From CAWGET01 sp963821715 (GTDB taxonomy: Bacteria > Bacteroidota > Ignavibacteria > Ignavibacteriales > Melioribacteraceae), in NCBI GenBank assembly GCA_963821715.1, contig CAWGET010000004.1, positions 186,001 to 250,000 of the forward strand: a stretch of DNA of 64,000 nt. The letters are read 5' to 3'. The notes below the pieces were generated by a model. The model searched no databases and had not been told where the DNA came from. It saw only the letters and a list, made by a program, of their open reading frames with translations. Positions 1 to 9,210 of this stretch are shown piece by piece (positions within the stretch are counted from its first letter, which is position 1; the number at the start of each line of letters is the position of its first letter). Both the position numbers and the translations under genes were made by a program.

Positions 1-1023
1 AAGATAAAAATACTACATCCGCAAAATTATTTCTTATCTCTTCAATTTCTGATTGAAACCACCGGCTTTCCCAAGGCAAGATATTCCTTGATTTTTAGCG
101 GCGATGAATTTTTTATCCAATCTTTCATTACCCAAAAGTTTAAGCAGACATCGAAGTAATTGCCGAAAGCAGGAATATCAGAATAATCTCTTTTACCAAG
201 AAAAAATACGTTATTCATTTTTTCTATTTCATATAAGCATTATTTTCTTTTCTTCCGATAAACACAAAATTATAACCAGGCCTTTTTTCAGCGCAATATT
301 TTAGCAACTCCCAATCATTGGATACAGTAAAGGTTCCGAAATATCCGCAAATGGGTTTGTTTATTTTTTCCATCTCACCAATTGTTCTTCGTTTTTGATC
401 TTCACCATAAAAAAATCAACGTCAACTCCATGAGGAAGATAATGCGCTTCTCTTCCCGATTTTTCCGACACGTATTCCGTAAGCAATTTGGAAGCGCAGA
501 ATAATTCATCGCATTTTGTATAAAGCAACTTATCCAAATTTGATATTAATTTTTTCCCTTCGCCGTCAAGCACACGGGCTTCTGTATATTTATCGGAATA
601 ATAATAAAAAGATTTTTCGTGCTTAATGAAATCAATCGCTTTTCCGTATAAAGGAGTACTGAAAAATAAAACCGGATTGTGAATGTTCAAAATCGTTTGA
701 AGAATTTTTAACTGAGTCTTTAATAAAAAATTATTTAAATCTTGCGCTTTACCTTCTTTAAATTTGGGTATGATAACCGGCGTATAAACGTAAAAACCGT
801 CGTCTACCTTTTTTAACGCCTTCGCATAACTTTTTAATTTGCGGAAAATTTTTTTCAGCGCACCCGAACCGGATTTACGGACCGAAGGGAAATGAAATCC
901 GACTTGGTTTATCCACAAAATTTTATAACCTTTTTTCCAAAACGCTTTAGAAATATGATAACGGGAATGCGGATTGCTTATCCAGTAGTCGTCGCCCGCA
1001 AAATGAATAATCGATTTGGACAT
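1..1023 (-). pseudogene. glycosyltransferase (GT-B type), frameshifted, runs off the window start
   Basis: This is a sugar transferase of the polysaccharide cluster. The first 220 codons are open, with a Rossmann-like start (IIHFAGDDYW) and the hinge motif YLPHGVDVDFF typical of group 1 glycosyltransferases. That frame stops near 361, but the other two frames continue the same protein: KPICGYFGTFTVSNDWELL, then YSDIPAFGNYFDVCLN, then a donor-site stretch KIKEYLALGKPVVSI, down to base 1. At least three frame changes are needed, so the gene is decayed or badly sequenced. Its ATG overlaps the stop of the deacetylase gene (TAATG), so it is the downstream member of that operon. The acceptor and the sugar cannot be told. 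Confidence 0.72.
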
Positions 1024-1829
1024 TAAACAGCTCCGTTGCCGGAAAACTTTTTGAAGATATCTTCCGAAGTCATAAATTCAACATTTTGCGTTTTTATCCA
1101 ATCCAAATAATCTTTCACTAATTTTATTTTATCAGGAGTGTTGTGATATCTGTGATGAAATAAAATTCCCGCGGTCGGATTTCCAAGATAAGTTTTAGTC
1201 TTTTCTTTTAATTCTTCAAGCGTAAAAAATTCGCAAGTCGTATCTTCGTCAATATATTTTTTAATAAAACTCACGTTAATATCAATTTCGAAAAGATCAG
1301 TTCCCGGATATTTATCGAGATGCCAGGAAATATGTTTATTGAACATAAATCCTTTTCCCAAAATATGTCCGAGTTTATAAAATGCGCGTCGAGTCCAATG
1401 ACTGTTAAAATGAGAATTAACAACTTTATAACCGCATTTATCAACAGCCTGCATGGCCGAAGGATTATAAACGCCGTAAGGGAAATTGATAGCGCTGAAC
1501 CAATTATCGCCGAAGTTTTCATTCATCAATTCTTTACCCCGGCATACTTCCTTATACTGTTCCTCAAATCCCCGCTGGCCTCCGAATTCTCCTTTTTCAA
1601 TTTTATTTTTTTTGGAATGATCGAATCCGTGCTGCATAATTTCTATTATTTCGGGATGCTTATTTTTCATATCCAAAACCCAGTCCGCCACTTCTTTGGT
1701 TACATTTGCAGGTTCTACGGCCAGAGTAATGGGAATTTTATATTCAATAAAAACATTTGTTAAATCAATTAGAGATTGATCCAGTTTATCTCTTACATCA
1801 TCGTTTCTAAAAGTTACAATGGTTTTCAT
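1023..1829 (-). CDS. polysaccharide deacetylase-like (NodB-homology) protein
   Basis: The 268-residue protein has no signal peptide and looks like a cytoplasmic member of the NodB/CE4 fold. The two metal/catalytic motifs are visible: the Asp pair in TFRNDDV (D10, D11) and the histidines of MQHGFDHS (H67, H71). A central NFPYGVYNPSAM stretch fits the arginine/proline-loop region of the fold. The 5' end overlaps the upstream CapA-like gene by 23 bases, and the 3' end overlaps the next glycosyltransferase by one base, so translation of all three is probably coupled. The substrate is unknown; by position it acts on a glycan or glycan precursor of this cluster. Confidence 0.78.
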   Translation of the reverse strand: MKTIVTFRNDDVRDKLDQSLIDLTNVFIEYKIPITLAVEPANVTKEVADWVLDMKNKHPEIIEIMQHGFDHSKKNKIEKGEFGGQRGFEEQYKEVCRGKELMNENFGDNWFSAINFPYGVYNPSAMQAVDKCGYKVVNSHFNSHWTRRAFYKLGHILGKGFMFNKHISWHLDKYPGTDLFEIDINVSFIKKYIDEDTTCEFFTLEELKEKTKTYLGNPTAGILFHHRYHNTPDKIKLVKDYLDWIKTQNVEFMTSEDIFKKFSGNGAV

Positions 1830-2907
1830 TCTTAGTCTTTTTTCTTTTTAAAATTCTTTTTTTTATAATTTTTTCGTTGACGATCGGAATGATAAAGGGC
1901 AGATAGTTATAGAAATTTTTTAGCAATATTTTTCTTACACGTTTCTGATTACTCGAGTGCCCTTTTTCCGAAGTTTCATAAATGAGTCTGTCAATCTCCT
2001 CTCCCATCCTATCATTCGCTGAAATTACTTCGTTAAGTTTTTTGTTCAACTCATCGAAATGATTTAGTAATAATGGATCGGGAACAGGCTGAAATTTTTC
2101 ATTTATGAAATATGGGGAAAAAATATAATTTAAGTTATGATCTTCGTCAACTTTTATTTTTATTATTCCGGTTTTTCTGTTGGCTTCGCGCTCATCGTCG
2201 AATATGAAATTCCCCAAACTCGGAATAAAAATTTTACCGTCTAACTTTGCAACGCCCTGAAGTATATGCGGATGATGTCCGTAAATTATATCGCACCCGG
2301 CATTAAATAATTTTTCCGCGGCTTTTATTTGAAGAGTAGTCGGCCGATCTGTGTATTCGTAACCCCAATGAAGAGAGACGATAAGTAAATCCGTTTTGCC
2401 TGAGTTTTCTTTTACTATTTTCGATATTTTTAAAATAGAAGATTCAAATTCATTTTTATTAAGATTTGAAAGATCGTATCCTAAAAAGCCCAGCGTTAAA
2501 TTTTTAATTTTTTCAGTAACTAATTCTTTCTGGTGACCAAATTTTTTCGGAATTCCGAAATGTTTAATTCCATATTTTTCCAGAGCTTTTTTTGTTTGAT
2601 GATAAGCTTCTTCTCCGTGGTCTAAAATATGATTGTTTGCCAGATTTACGATATGAATATGATTCTCTTTTAGAAGCCCGGCATATTCTTCGTCAACTCG
2701 CATCGCTTCCGAGAATGGGAAAGATTTGGAGCTCGTTTTAGAAATTACGCATTCAAGATTTGCAATATTTAAATCGGAATTTTGCAACTCATCCTTACAA
2801 AAGGCGAAAGGGTTTAGGCCGGATGATTTTACTCCCCGCTTAAATCTTTCGAAACGCTCGCCGATCATAACATCGCCGAGTAAGTTTAATGAAATTGAGT
2901 CATCCAT
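1807..2907 (-). CDS. CapA-family (PGA_cap metallophosphatase-like) protein
   Basis: The 366-residue protein carries the whole motif set of the CapA/PgsA family: GDVMIG near residue 11, NLECVIS near 50, LANNHILDHG near 85, SLHWGYEY near 178 and YGHHPH near 207, followed by SLGNFIFDD. The family belongs to the calcineurin-like phosphoesterase fold and is linked to poly-gamma-glutamate and other capsule synthesis. Unlike classical CapA it has no obvious N-terminal membrane anchor; its C-terminus is very basic (KKRILKRKKTK). It lies directly after the ligase gene with no gap and overlaps the deacetylase. A capsule-export or anchoring role is inferred from the cluster. Confidence 0.8.
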   Translation of the reverse strand: MDDSISLNLLGDVMIGERFERFKRGVKSSGLNPFAFCKDELQNSDLNIANLECVISKTSSKSFPFSEAMRVDEEYAGLLKENHIHIVNLANNHILDHGEEAYHQTKKALEKYGIKHFGIPKKFGHQKELVTEKIKNLTLGFLGYDLSNLNKNEFESSILKISKIVKENSGKTDLLIVSLHWGYEYTDRPTTLQIKAAEKLFNAGCDIIYGHHPHILQGVAKLDGKIFIPSLGNFIFDDEREANRKTGIIKIKVDEDHNLNYIFSPYFINEKFQPVPDPLLLNHFDELNKKLNEVISANDRMGEEIDRLIYETSEKGHSSNQKRVRKILLKNFYNYLPFIIPIVNEKIIKKRILKRKKTKNENHCNF

Positions 2908-4335
2908 TTAAACAACGTGGGTTTCATTATGCTCATGGAAATCTGCTTCGATATTTTCTAAAGCCGTTTCGTCCTCTTCGCTTTCCTCTTCTTCGTTCCT
3001 GAAATGGGTTGAATAAGCGATCATTATTCCGAAGAAAAGAAAGTTAATCGGGCTTAAGAATTCACTGTTTTGTCCGATCGAAAAAATTGCAAGAATCAAA
3101 ATAATATATACAATTGGTAAAGCAATGTTCTTCCCGTTCTTAATTTGATAAAGCATTTTGAAGGATAGTATAAGAAACAGCAAAATAAAAAGGACAAGCC
3201 CGAGAAATCCTCTTTCGATTAATAATAGTACATAACCGTTATGTGCAGCGTATTGAGTTGCCTGATTTCCGATAAATTCCACTCCGCCAATCTCGCCGTA
3301 ATTTCCGCTGCCAAACCCGAACAGAATCTTCGAAGAGTTTTGACTCATGAACATCTGAAGATCTCCCAATGATTTTTGATAGCGCCACGACATGGTCCCC
3401 TGCACTACGTTGCCGGAATATTCTGCATATTCATCCGACTCGTCGCCTCCAAATATCCGCAGCGGCTCCTCAAAAATTCTCTCATGCAGTTTATCCACAA
3501 AAGTATTCTCACCTGTTTCGGATGATCTCAACTGAGCGTATCCGAAATAGAATCCGCCTAAAACGATTGCAGTTATAAGAAATACGGTAAGCGCGTTTTT
3601 AAGTGTAAATTTAATTTCCGGCTGATAGTAAGCCATAATAATTGCCGTCAAAACAACCGCAAGCAGAGCGCTCCGGGAAGTTGAGAAGAAGACTCCGGCT
3701 GATAATACTGCCAATAAAAGTAAAAAAATTGGTTTATTGATCTGTTTTTTAGCGTTTAGAATTAGAAGCATTATAATCCCAAAACCGGCTCTAAGCGGAG
3801 GATGATTATGATTATACAAAAAATCGCTTCCTCTAGCTAAATCAAGAAGTCTCGTTACTTTTAGTTCGCCCAGAATAAAAGTAGAATATAAAGTATCTAT
3901 CGAACTTACCAACCCCACTATGATTATAGGCACAAAAATATACCATTTGTTTATCTTTCTTTTTACAACTAAAGCCCCAATTACTAGCGAAATTAAAGCC
4001 AGAACCATATTTCTAACCTGTATCAAATATGATTCTCCCGAAAGAATTGTATAAACCAGCGCTACTCCAAAAAAGATTATGAACCAAATAGTATATCTGT
4101 TGAAAATTATTTCCTTTACTGCATAATCGAGATTTTCTTTATTGAAGACAACCAAAATTCCAAACAGGTAGACGGCGATTATTCCCCTTACATCGAGAGG
4201 CAGAGGAGTCTCAATATTATAAGGATAGATATACATAAACAACAAAACCGAAACAAGCAGATAAGGCCTCTCTAAAGAGAGAAACCCGAGTATCAAAGCT
4301 ATTAACCCGGCATATATATAAAGCATAACTTCCAT
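2908..4335 (-). CDS. O-antigen ligase/polymerase family membrane protein (Wzy_C)
   Basis: This is a 475-residue protein made almost entirely of hydrophobic segments, about eleven or twelve by eye. The Wzy_C signatures are present: FFSTSRSALLAVV, and a large periplasmic loop ending in AAHNGYVLLLIERGFLGLV, where the His-Asn pair and the E-G-L-G run are typical of O-antigen ligases and polymerases. The C-terminus is a strongly acidic cytoplasmic tail (EEEESEEDETALENIEADF). It abuts genes on both sides with no spacing. Ligase (WaaL-like) and polymerase (Wzy-like) functions cannot be separated from sequence alone. Confidence 0.82.
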   Translation of the reverse strand: MEVMLYIYAGLIALILGFLSLERPYLLVSVLLFMYIYPYNIETPLPLDVRGIIAVYLFGILVVFNKENLDYAVKEIIFNRYTIWFIIFFGVALVYTILSGESYLIQVRNMVLALISLVIGALVVKRKINKWYIFVPIIIVGLVSSIDTLYSTFILGELKVTRLLDLARGSDFLYNHNHPPLRAGFGIIMLLILNAKKQINKPIFLLLLAVLSAGVFFSTSRSALLAVVLTAIIMAYYQPEIKFTLKNALTVFLITAIVLGGFYFGYAQLRSSETGENTFVDKLHERIFEEPLRIFGGDESDEYAEYSGNVVQGTMSWRYQKSLGDLQMFMSQNSSKILFGFGSGNYGEIGGVEFIGNQATQYAAHNGYVLLLIERGFLGLVLFILLFLILSFKMLYQIKNGKNIALPIVYIILILAIFSIGQNSEFLSPINFLFFGIMIAYSTHFRNEEEESEEDETALENIEADFHEHNETHVV

Positions 4336-5439
4336 TTATTCTTCTCTGTTAATTTTAATCAACATATCTTCCGCCAGTTTTTCAGGATCATGATACTTTA
4401 AAACATAATTATAACAATTTTCGCTCAACTCTTCATGCTTTCCTGTCTTAATAAAATTATCTATTAATTCCGGAAGCTCCTCATAACTTTTAGAAACCGC
4501 GCCGAGATCATGTTTGCGGATTAAATTATCCGGATTTACATTTTCCGTTGATACCACGGGAGTTCCAACCGACCATGCTTCCAGAAAAGTATTTGAGAAA
4601 CCCTCCGTTCTTGAGGTATTCAGTAAAATGTACGCCTTATTGAGGAAATCCGGAATATCGGAATTACTTACATAGCCAACTAATTCCACATTCGGTAATT
4701 CTTTTAATTTATTAAGTCCTTCCTCCGCGTCCGTGTCCGTTTTTTCAAAATTACCGCCCGCTATTTTGAACTTGTATTGAGGAAGTTTCTCCGCAGCATC
4801 GGCAAGAGCGGGAATATTTTTAGCGTGACGAAAATTGCCTATCCATGCTATATATTCTCTTTCCGTTATTTTTAACGGCGCTTTAACTCTAAACGGATTA
4901 TGTGAAATAAATATATTTTTATCCGGATATTTTTTCTTCATTGCCTTAAACTGATATTCATTCTGACATGAAATATGATCCGCCATCTTTACGCCCAGCC
5001 TGTACATCCGCGCTTCGAATTTACTTATTAGCGTATAAATCCTGTCATCTACATCCATATCGCTGGCAAGTCTATGTACAAAAGGTAACGCCTAAGAATT
5101 TTCACAACAAGTTGCAATATAGAAGTCATGTAGCATTCGCCCCTTCCTGAAATAACAAGATCAGGTTTGAAATGATTGTATTAGTAAAACAAAATTTTGG
5201 AATCTGGTAATAAAATATTCGAATTTTTGTGAATCCCTTTATTGAGGATCAAAACTTTCTCAATATCAGAAGTCGCAATTTTTGCCAATATATGATTTTA
5301 CACCTTTAAATGTTAAAACTCCAGCTATTTCGCTTTCAAGCTTTCTAAATGCTGTCAGCCATAGAAACCATTCAATGGCAATTCCCCCAACCGGTAGTTC
5401 CCGCTTTCTTTTAATAATTCCGGCAGTATCGAAACTCAT
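4336..5439 (-). pseudogene. glycosyltransferase family 4, N-terminal half degenerate
   Basis: The C-terminal 240 codons (4336-5058) are intact and hold the donor-binding half of a group 1 glycosyltransferase: YIAWIGNFRHAKNIPALADA, then LLNTSRTEGFSNTFLEAWS with the E-x7-E type motif, and GTPVVSTENV. Upstream the same gene continues in other frames. KPDLVISGRGECYM and PFVHRLASDMDVDD can be read before the intact part, and an ATG with MSFDTAGIIKRKREL lies at 5439. Several stops and shifts separate these pieces, so the acceptor-binding domain is broken. Either the gene is decaying or the assembly is poor here. Confidence 0.7.
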
Positions 5440-5456
5440 AAATTAATAATTTCATA

Positions 5457-6625
5457 TTATTGCATATACATTTTCAATCTGCTTGAGTTGTTACAGCTAA
5501 TATCAAATTGAGCTACGATTTCTTTTTGCGCCATTCCTCCAATTTAGTACTAAAATCGATTAGTCTTCACAATGACAATTTCTTTTAAATTCATCAATAC
5601 TCACCGGGTTAGACTAAAAACCCATCTTTCCCATCCTCAATTATTTCTTTCGGGCCTCCCACATCAGTAGCAATAACGGGAATGCCTGCCGCCATTCCTT
5701 CGATAATGACTCTTCCGAATGGTTCTGGTTCAATAGCGGAATGAACGAGTATATCAATATCCTTTAATAAGCAGGGAACATCTTCCACAAAACCCTTAAA
5801 TTCGACAAACTCCTTGATATTCAATTCTTCCGCAAGGTCTTTTAATGCTTTTTCCCGGGAACCGCTGCCTATTATCATAAATCTGAGATTAATGTGATTT
5901 TTTATTAATCCCGCCGCTGCTTTAAGAAAAATATGCTGACCCTTCCATTCTTCTAATCTGCCCATATTTGCTATTGTAAGTTTTCCGTCATATCCGTTTT
6001 TATGTGGTTCAAAAAGATTTGTATCTACACCGTTATGTATTACCACACATTTATCAGGTCTAATACCATAAGAAACATACTGCTCTTTCACAAATTCTGA
6101 GATACATATTATTTTCTTTACAAACTTGGATAGGAGCACATCAACCTTTTCAGCCTTCACTAATCCTCTATAATGAGACACAACAGTTCTGCCCGCGAAA
6201 AGTCCGGCTAAAAGAGCGCTTCTATTGCTGCTTAAACTATTATTCAGATGAACTATATCAATTTTATATTTACGTAAAATTTTATGGAGTTCAAATACTT
6301 TCGGCAAAGCACCCAATAACATTTTTGGCGTACTATACAGATAATAAAAAAAAGCTGTTTCTCTAATCCACGTTGTTTTACGCTTTAGAGTTTGGACGCC
6401 GTTTATTTCCTTAGGAGAGCCATTATTGTTATTTTTTTTTCCATGAATTACCACCGCACCATATCTTTCTAGTTCCGCAGTAAAAAATGAATCCATCTGT
6501 GCATAAACATATGGCTCAAATTTATTTTTATCTAAGTACTTTACTAAATTTAAAAGACTATGATCCGAACCGCCGCCGTTTCCATATAAAAGGTAATAAA
6601 AAATTCTTTTCTTTTTATTCATCAA
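5457..6625 (-). CDS. glycosyltransferase family 4, frameshifted near the C-terminus
   Basis: The enzyme starts MMNKKKRIFYYLLYGNGGGSDHSLL, with the glycine-rich GGGSDHSLLNL loop of GT4 enzymes, and has VVIHNGVDTNLFEPH at the hinge, TIANMGRLEEWKGQHIFLKA, and the donor motif HSAIEPEPFGRVIIEGMA. The open frame stops at 5609, just after KEIIEDGKDGFLV, about 50 residues short. The missing end can be read in shifted frames: NPVSIDEFK, then EIVAQFDISCNNS, ending at a TAA at 5457. One or two indels therefore explain the short frame. The start lies 3 bases after the epimerase stop, suggesting one operon. Confidence 0.75.
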
Positions 6626-6628
6626 TAA

Positions 6629-7645
6629 TTACCCGACACTATAATATTCCTTATACCAATCAATAAAATTCTTTACTCCGGTTTCTATTCCGGTTTTGGG
6701 TTCATATCCAACGTCATTTTTTAAATCGTCGATATCCGCATAAGTTGCTTCAACATCACCCGGCTGCATCGGGAGCATATTTTTTTCCGCTTTCTTGCCA
6801 AGATTTTCTTCAATTATTTCAATGAACCGCAGAAGCTCAACAGGTTTATTATTCCCGATGTTATAAACTCTATAAGGTGCAAAGCTTGACGATGGATCGG
6901 GATTTTCTCCGCTCCAGTTCTTATCCGGCTGAGGAATATTTTTTATCAAGCGGTTAATTCCATCAACAATATCATCCACATAAGTAAAATCTCTCTTCAT
7001 CTTACCATAATTGAAAACATCTATAGGCTTATTCGCCATAATTGCTTCCGTAAATAAAAACGCCGCCATGTCCGGTCTTCCCCAGGGACCGTAAACGGTA
7101 AAGAATCTTAATCCTGTCGTCGGCACATTATATAAATTAGAATAAGTATGCGCCATCAACTCGTTCGATTTTTTAGAAGCCGCGTATAAAGACATTGGAT
7201 GATCAACATTATGGTGTATTGAAAAGGGTATCTTTTTATTAGCTCCGTATACAGAACTTGAAGAGGCGTATAATAAATGTTTTACCGGATTATGCCTGCA
7301 GGCTTCAAGTATGTTTAAAAACCCGATTATATTACTTTCCATATAAGCATGCGGATTTATGAGTGAATATCTTACTCCTGCCTGAGCAGCGAGATTAACT
7401 ACGTAGTCAAACTTTTCATCAAAGAATAATTGATCTATCTCTTTTTTATCTGCGAGATCAATTCTTTTGAATTTAAAGTCAGGAATATTTTCCAAGTTTT
7501 TTAATCTGGCATGTTTAAGTGTCACGTCATAATAATCGTTAAGGTTATCGATGCCGACTACAGTGTAGCCCTCTTCAGTTAATTTTGTGCTTAGATGATA
7601 GCCTATAAATCCCGCCGCGCCTGTAACTAATATTTTTTCTTTCAT
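6629..7645 (-). CDS. UDP-glucuronate 4-epimerase-like SDR enzyme
   Basis: This 338-residue extended short-chain dehydrogenase/reductase has the NAD-binding GAAGFIGYHL motif at residues 8-17, an SSSSVYG strand and the catalytic YAASK (Tyr-x3-Lys). The stretches DNLNDYYDVTLKHARL and NLAAQAGVRYSL, and the triplet GRPDMA after FFTVYGPWG, are characteristic of UDP-glucuronate 4-epimerases (CapI/LpsL/GAE). That enzyme converts UDP-glucuronate to UDP-galacturonate for capsule or LPS. It begins the intact run of the cluster after the DUF559 insertion and feeds the adjacent transferases. UDP-glucose 4-epimerase is the main alternative and fits less well. Confidence 0.88.
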   Translation of the reverse strand: MKEKILVTGAAGFIGYHLSTKLTEEGYTVVGIDNLNDYYDVTLKHARLKNLENIPDFKFKRIDLADKKEIDQLFFDEKFDYVVNLAAQAGVRYSLINPHAYMESNIIGFLNILEACRHNPVKHLLYASSSSVYGANKKIPFSIHHNVDHPMSLYAASKKSNELMAHTYSNLYNVPTTGLRFFTVYGPWGRPDMAAFLFTEAIMANKPIDVFNYGKMKRDFTYVDDIVDGINRLIKNIPQPDKNWSGENPDPSSSFAPYRVYNIGNNKPVELLRFIEIIEENLGKKAEKNMLPMQPGDVEATYADIDDLKNDVGYEPKTGIETGVKNFIDWYKEYYSVG

Positions 7646-7809
7646 ATACTTTTCTCAATTTATTACATAGTAGAAAATCTCAATTTCAACACACCCCTTT
7701 ATCCCCTCTCAAGCTGTCGACTTTTAAGACATTGAGCTGTAGAGTAATCAATATATCTCTTTCCCACTAAATAAATCCCCTCCTTGGAGGGGTGCAGGGG
7801 TGGGTATCT

Positions 7810-8188
7810 CTAAATATTCCTTTCCTCAAACTCCTCAATCCATTCTTCTATTTTTTTCACAACTATATCTAAATTATGCCTTACTTCCAAATCGTCAAAC
7901 CGCAAGACAGATACACCCAACTTTTCCAATCTTTTTTGTCTTACTTCATCTCTTTCTTCGTTTCCATAATGACTTTCACCGTCAACCTCAATTGCGAGCA
8001 TTAATTCTGAACAAAAGAAATCTACTATATAATTATCCATTGGTTTCTGACGGTGAAAATCATAACCTTTAACCTGCTTTTTTCGCAGTTGATTCCACAA
8101 CATAATTTCAGTGAAAGTAGAAGTATTTTTTAGATCGTCTCGCTTTCTCTTTTAGTGAAGATTTATATGGAATTATTTTTCTTTTCAT
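7810..8188 (-). pseudogene. DUF559 (Vsr/restriction-endonuclease-like) protein, copy 1, one frameshift
   Basis: DUF559 proteins are small nucleases of the PD-(D/E)XK / very-short-patch-repair fold. Visible here are LWNQLRKKQVKGYDFHRQ, IVDFFCSELMLAIEVDGESH (Asp and Glu of the active-site strand) and DEVRQKRLEKLGVSVLRF. The N-terminal MKRKIIPYKSSLKEKARR is out of frame with the rest because of a single-base change in an A-run near 8130, so the continuous open part starts at LWNQL (8103). Hairpin repeats lie on both sides in inverted orientation. Activity and target are unknown; a one-base sequencing error would restore the gene. Confidence 0.78.
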
Positions 8189-8605
8189 AAAAAAAATTTT
8201 AATAACCGATTTTTCTTCTCAATTTACCTTTTAACACACCCCTTAATCCCCTCTCAAAGGGTGCTTAAATCTCTTGATAAAGGTACATCATTTTTAAAAT
8301 TTTTTCTTTTCTCTCCTCATAGTTGAAACTATGTTTCAAAAAACATAAGAACCAAATAAACCTAACCCAATATTTACCTCCTTGGAGGGGTGCAGGGGTG
8401 GGTTTCCATTTCTTCTCCAACGGTTTTTGAACACAGCGCCTTTATCCTCCCGCCAAGTCCGGACAGGCTCTCTCAAGAGGGGACTTTTAAGATATTGGAA
8501 CTTTCGAGTAATCAATAACTCGCTTCTCTCATTAAGTAGATAGCATTGTGAGAGGGGCGCATTGGTGTGTTTCTCTAAATATGCCTTTCCCTAAAACTCC
8601 TCAAG

Positions 8606-8955
8606 CTATTCTTTTATGGCTTTTGACAACAAATCTAAATTTTTCGTTACTTCCAAATCGTCAAACTGAAAGACAGATACATTGAACTTTTCCAATTTTT
8701 TTTGTCTTACTTCATCTCTTTCTTCGTTTCCATAATGACTTTCGCCGTGAAGCTCAACTGCGAGCTGTAATTCTGAACAAAAGAAATCTACTATGGAATT
8801 ATCCATTGGAATTTCTGACGGTGAAAATCATAACCTTTAACTTGCTTTTTTCGCAGTTGATTCCACAGCATAATGTCAGTGAAAGTAGAATTATTTCGAA
8901 GTCGTCTCGCCTTCTCTTTTAGTGAAGAATTATATGGAATTTTTTGTCTTTTGAA
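8606..8955 (-). pseudogene. DUF559 (Vsr/restriction-endonuclease-like) protein, copy 2, frameshifted
   Basis: This is the paralogue of the gene at 7810-8188, from the tandem duplication. It reads IPYNSSLKEKARRLRNN, STFTDIMLWNQLRKKQVKG, then shifts frame after DFHRQK (two extra bases near 8810) and continues IVDFFCSELQLAVELHGESH to the end. The codon matching the ATG of copy 1 is TTC here, so the start is lost or lies elsewhere (a GTG at 9003 is in frame). The active-site Asp becomes ELHGESH in this copy (copy 1 has EVDGESH), a change at a residue expected to be catalytic. The gene is probably dead. Confidence 0.72.
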
Positions 8956-9210
8956 AAAATAATTTTTATAACAGATTTTTCTTCTCAATTTAGCTCTTAA
9001 CACACCCCTTACTCCCCTCTCAAGAGGGGATTTTTAAATCTCTTGAGGTAAAGGTGCATCATTTTTAAAATTTTTGCTTTTCTATCCTCAAAATAGAAAG
9101 TATTTTCAAAAAACATAAGAACGAAATAAACCTAACCCAATATTTCCCCTCCTTGGAGGGGTGCAGGGGTGGGTTTCCATTTCTTATTCACGCATTTTAA
9201 CACACCCCCT

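Noticed and set aside
104..304. Plus-strand open frame of 66 codons
   Set aside because: It is rich in Phe, Ser and Ile without family features, and it lies opposite the readable remains of a glycosyltransferase on the minus strand.
1320..1763. Plus-strand open frame of 147 codons
   Set aside because: Opposite strand of a well-supported deacetylase gene with all motifs.
7800..8072. Plus-strand open frame of 90 codons
   Set aside because: It is the complementary strand of the DUF559 gene and repeats; the minus strand explains it.
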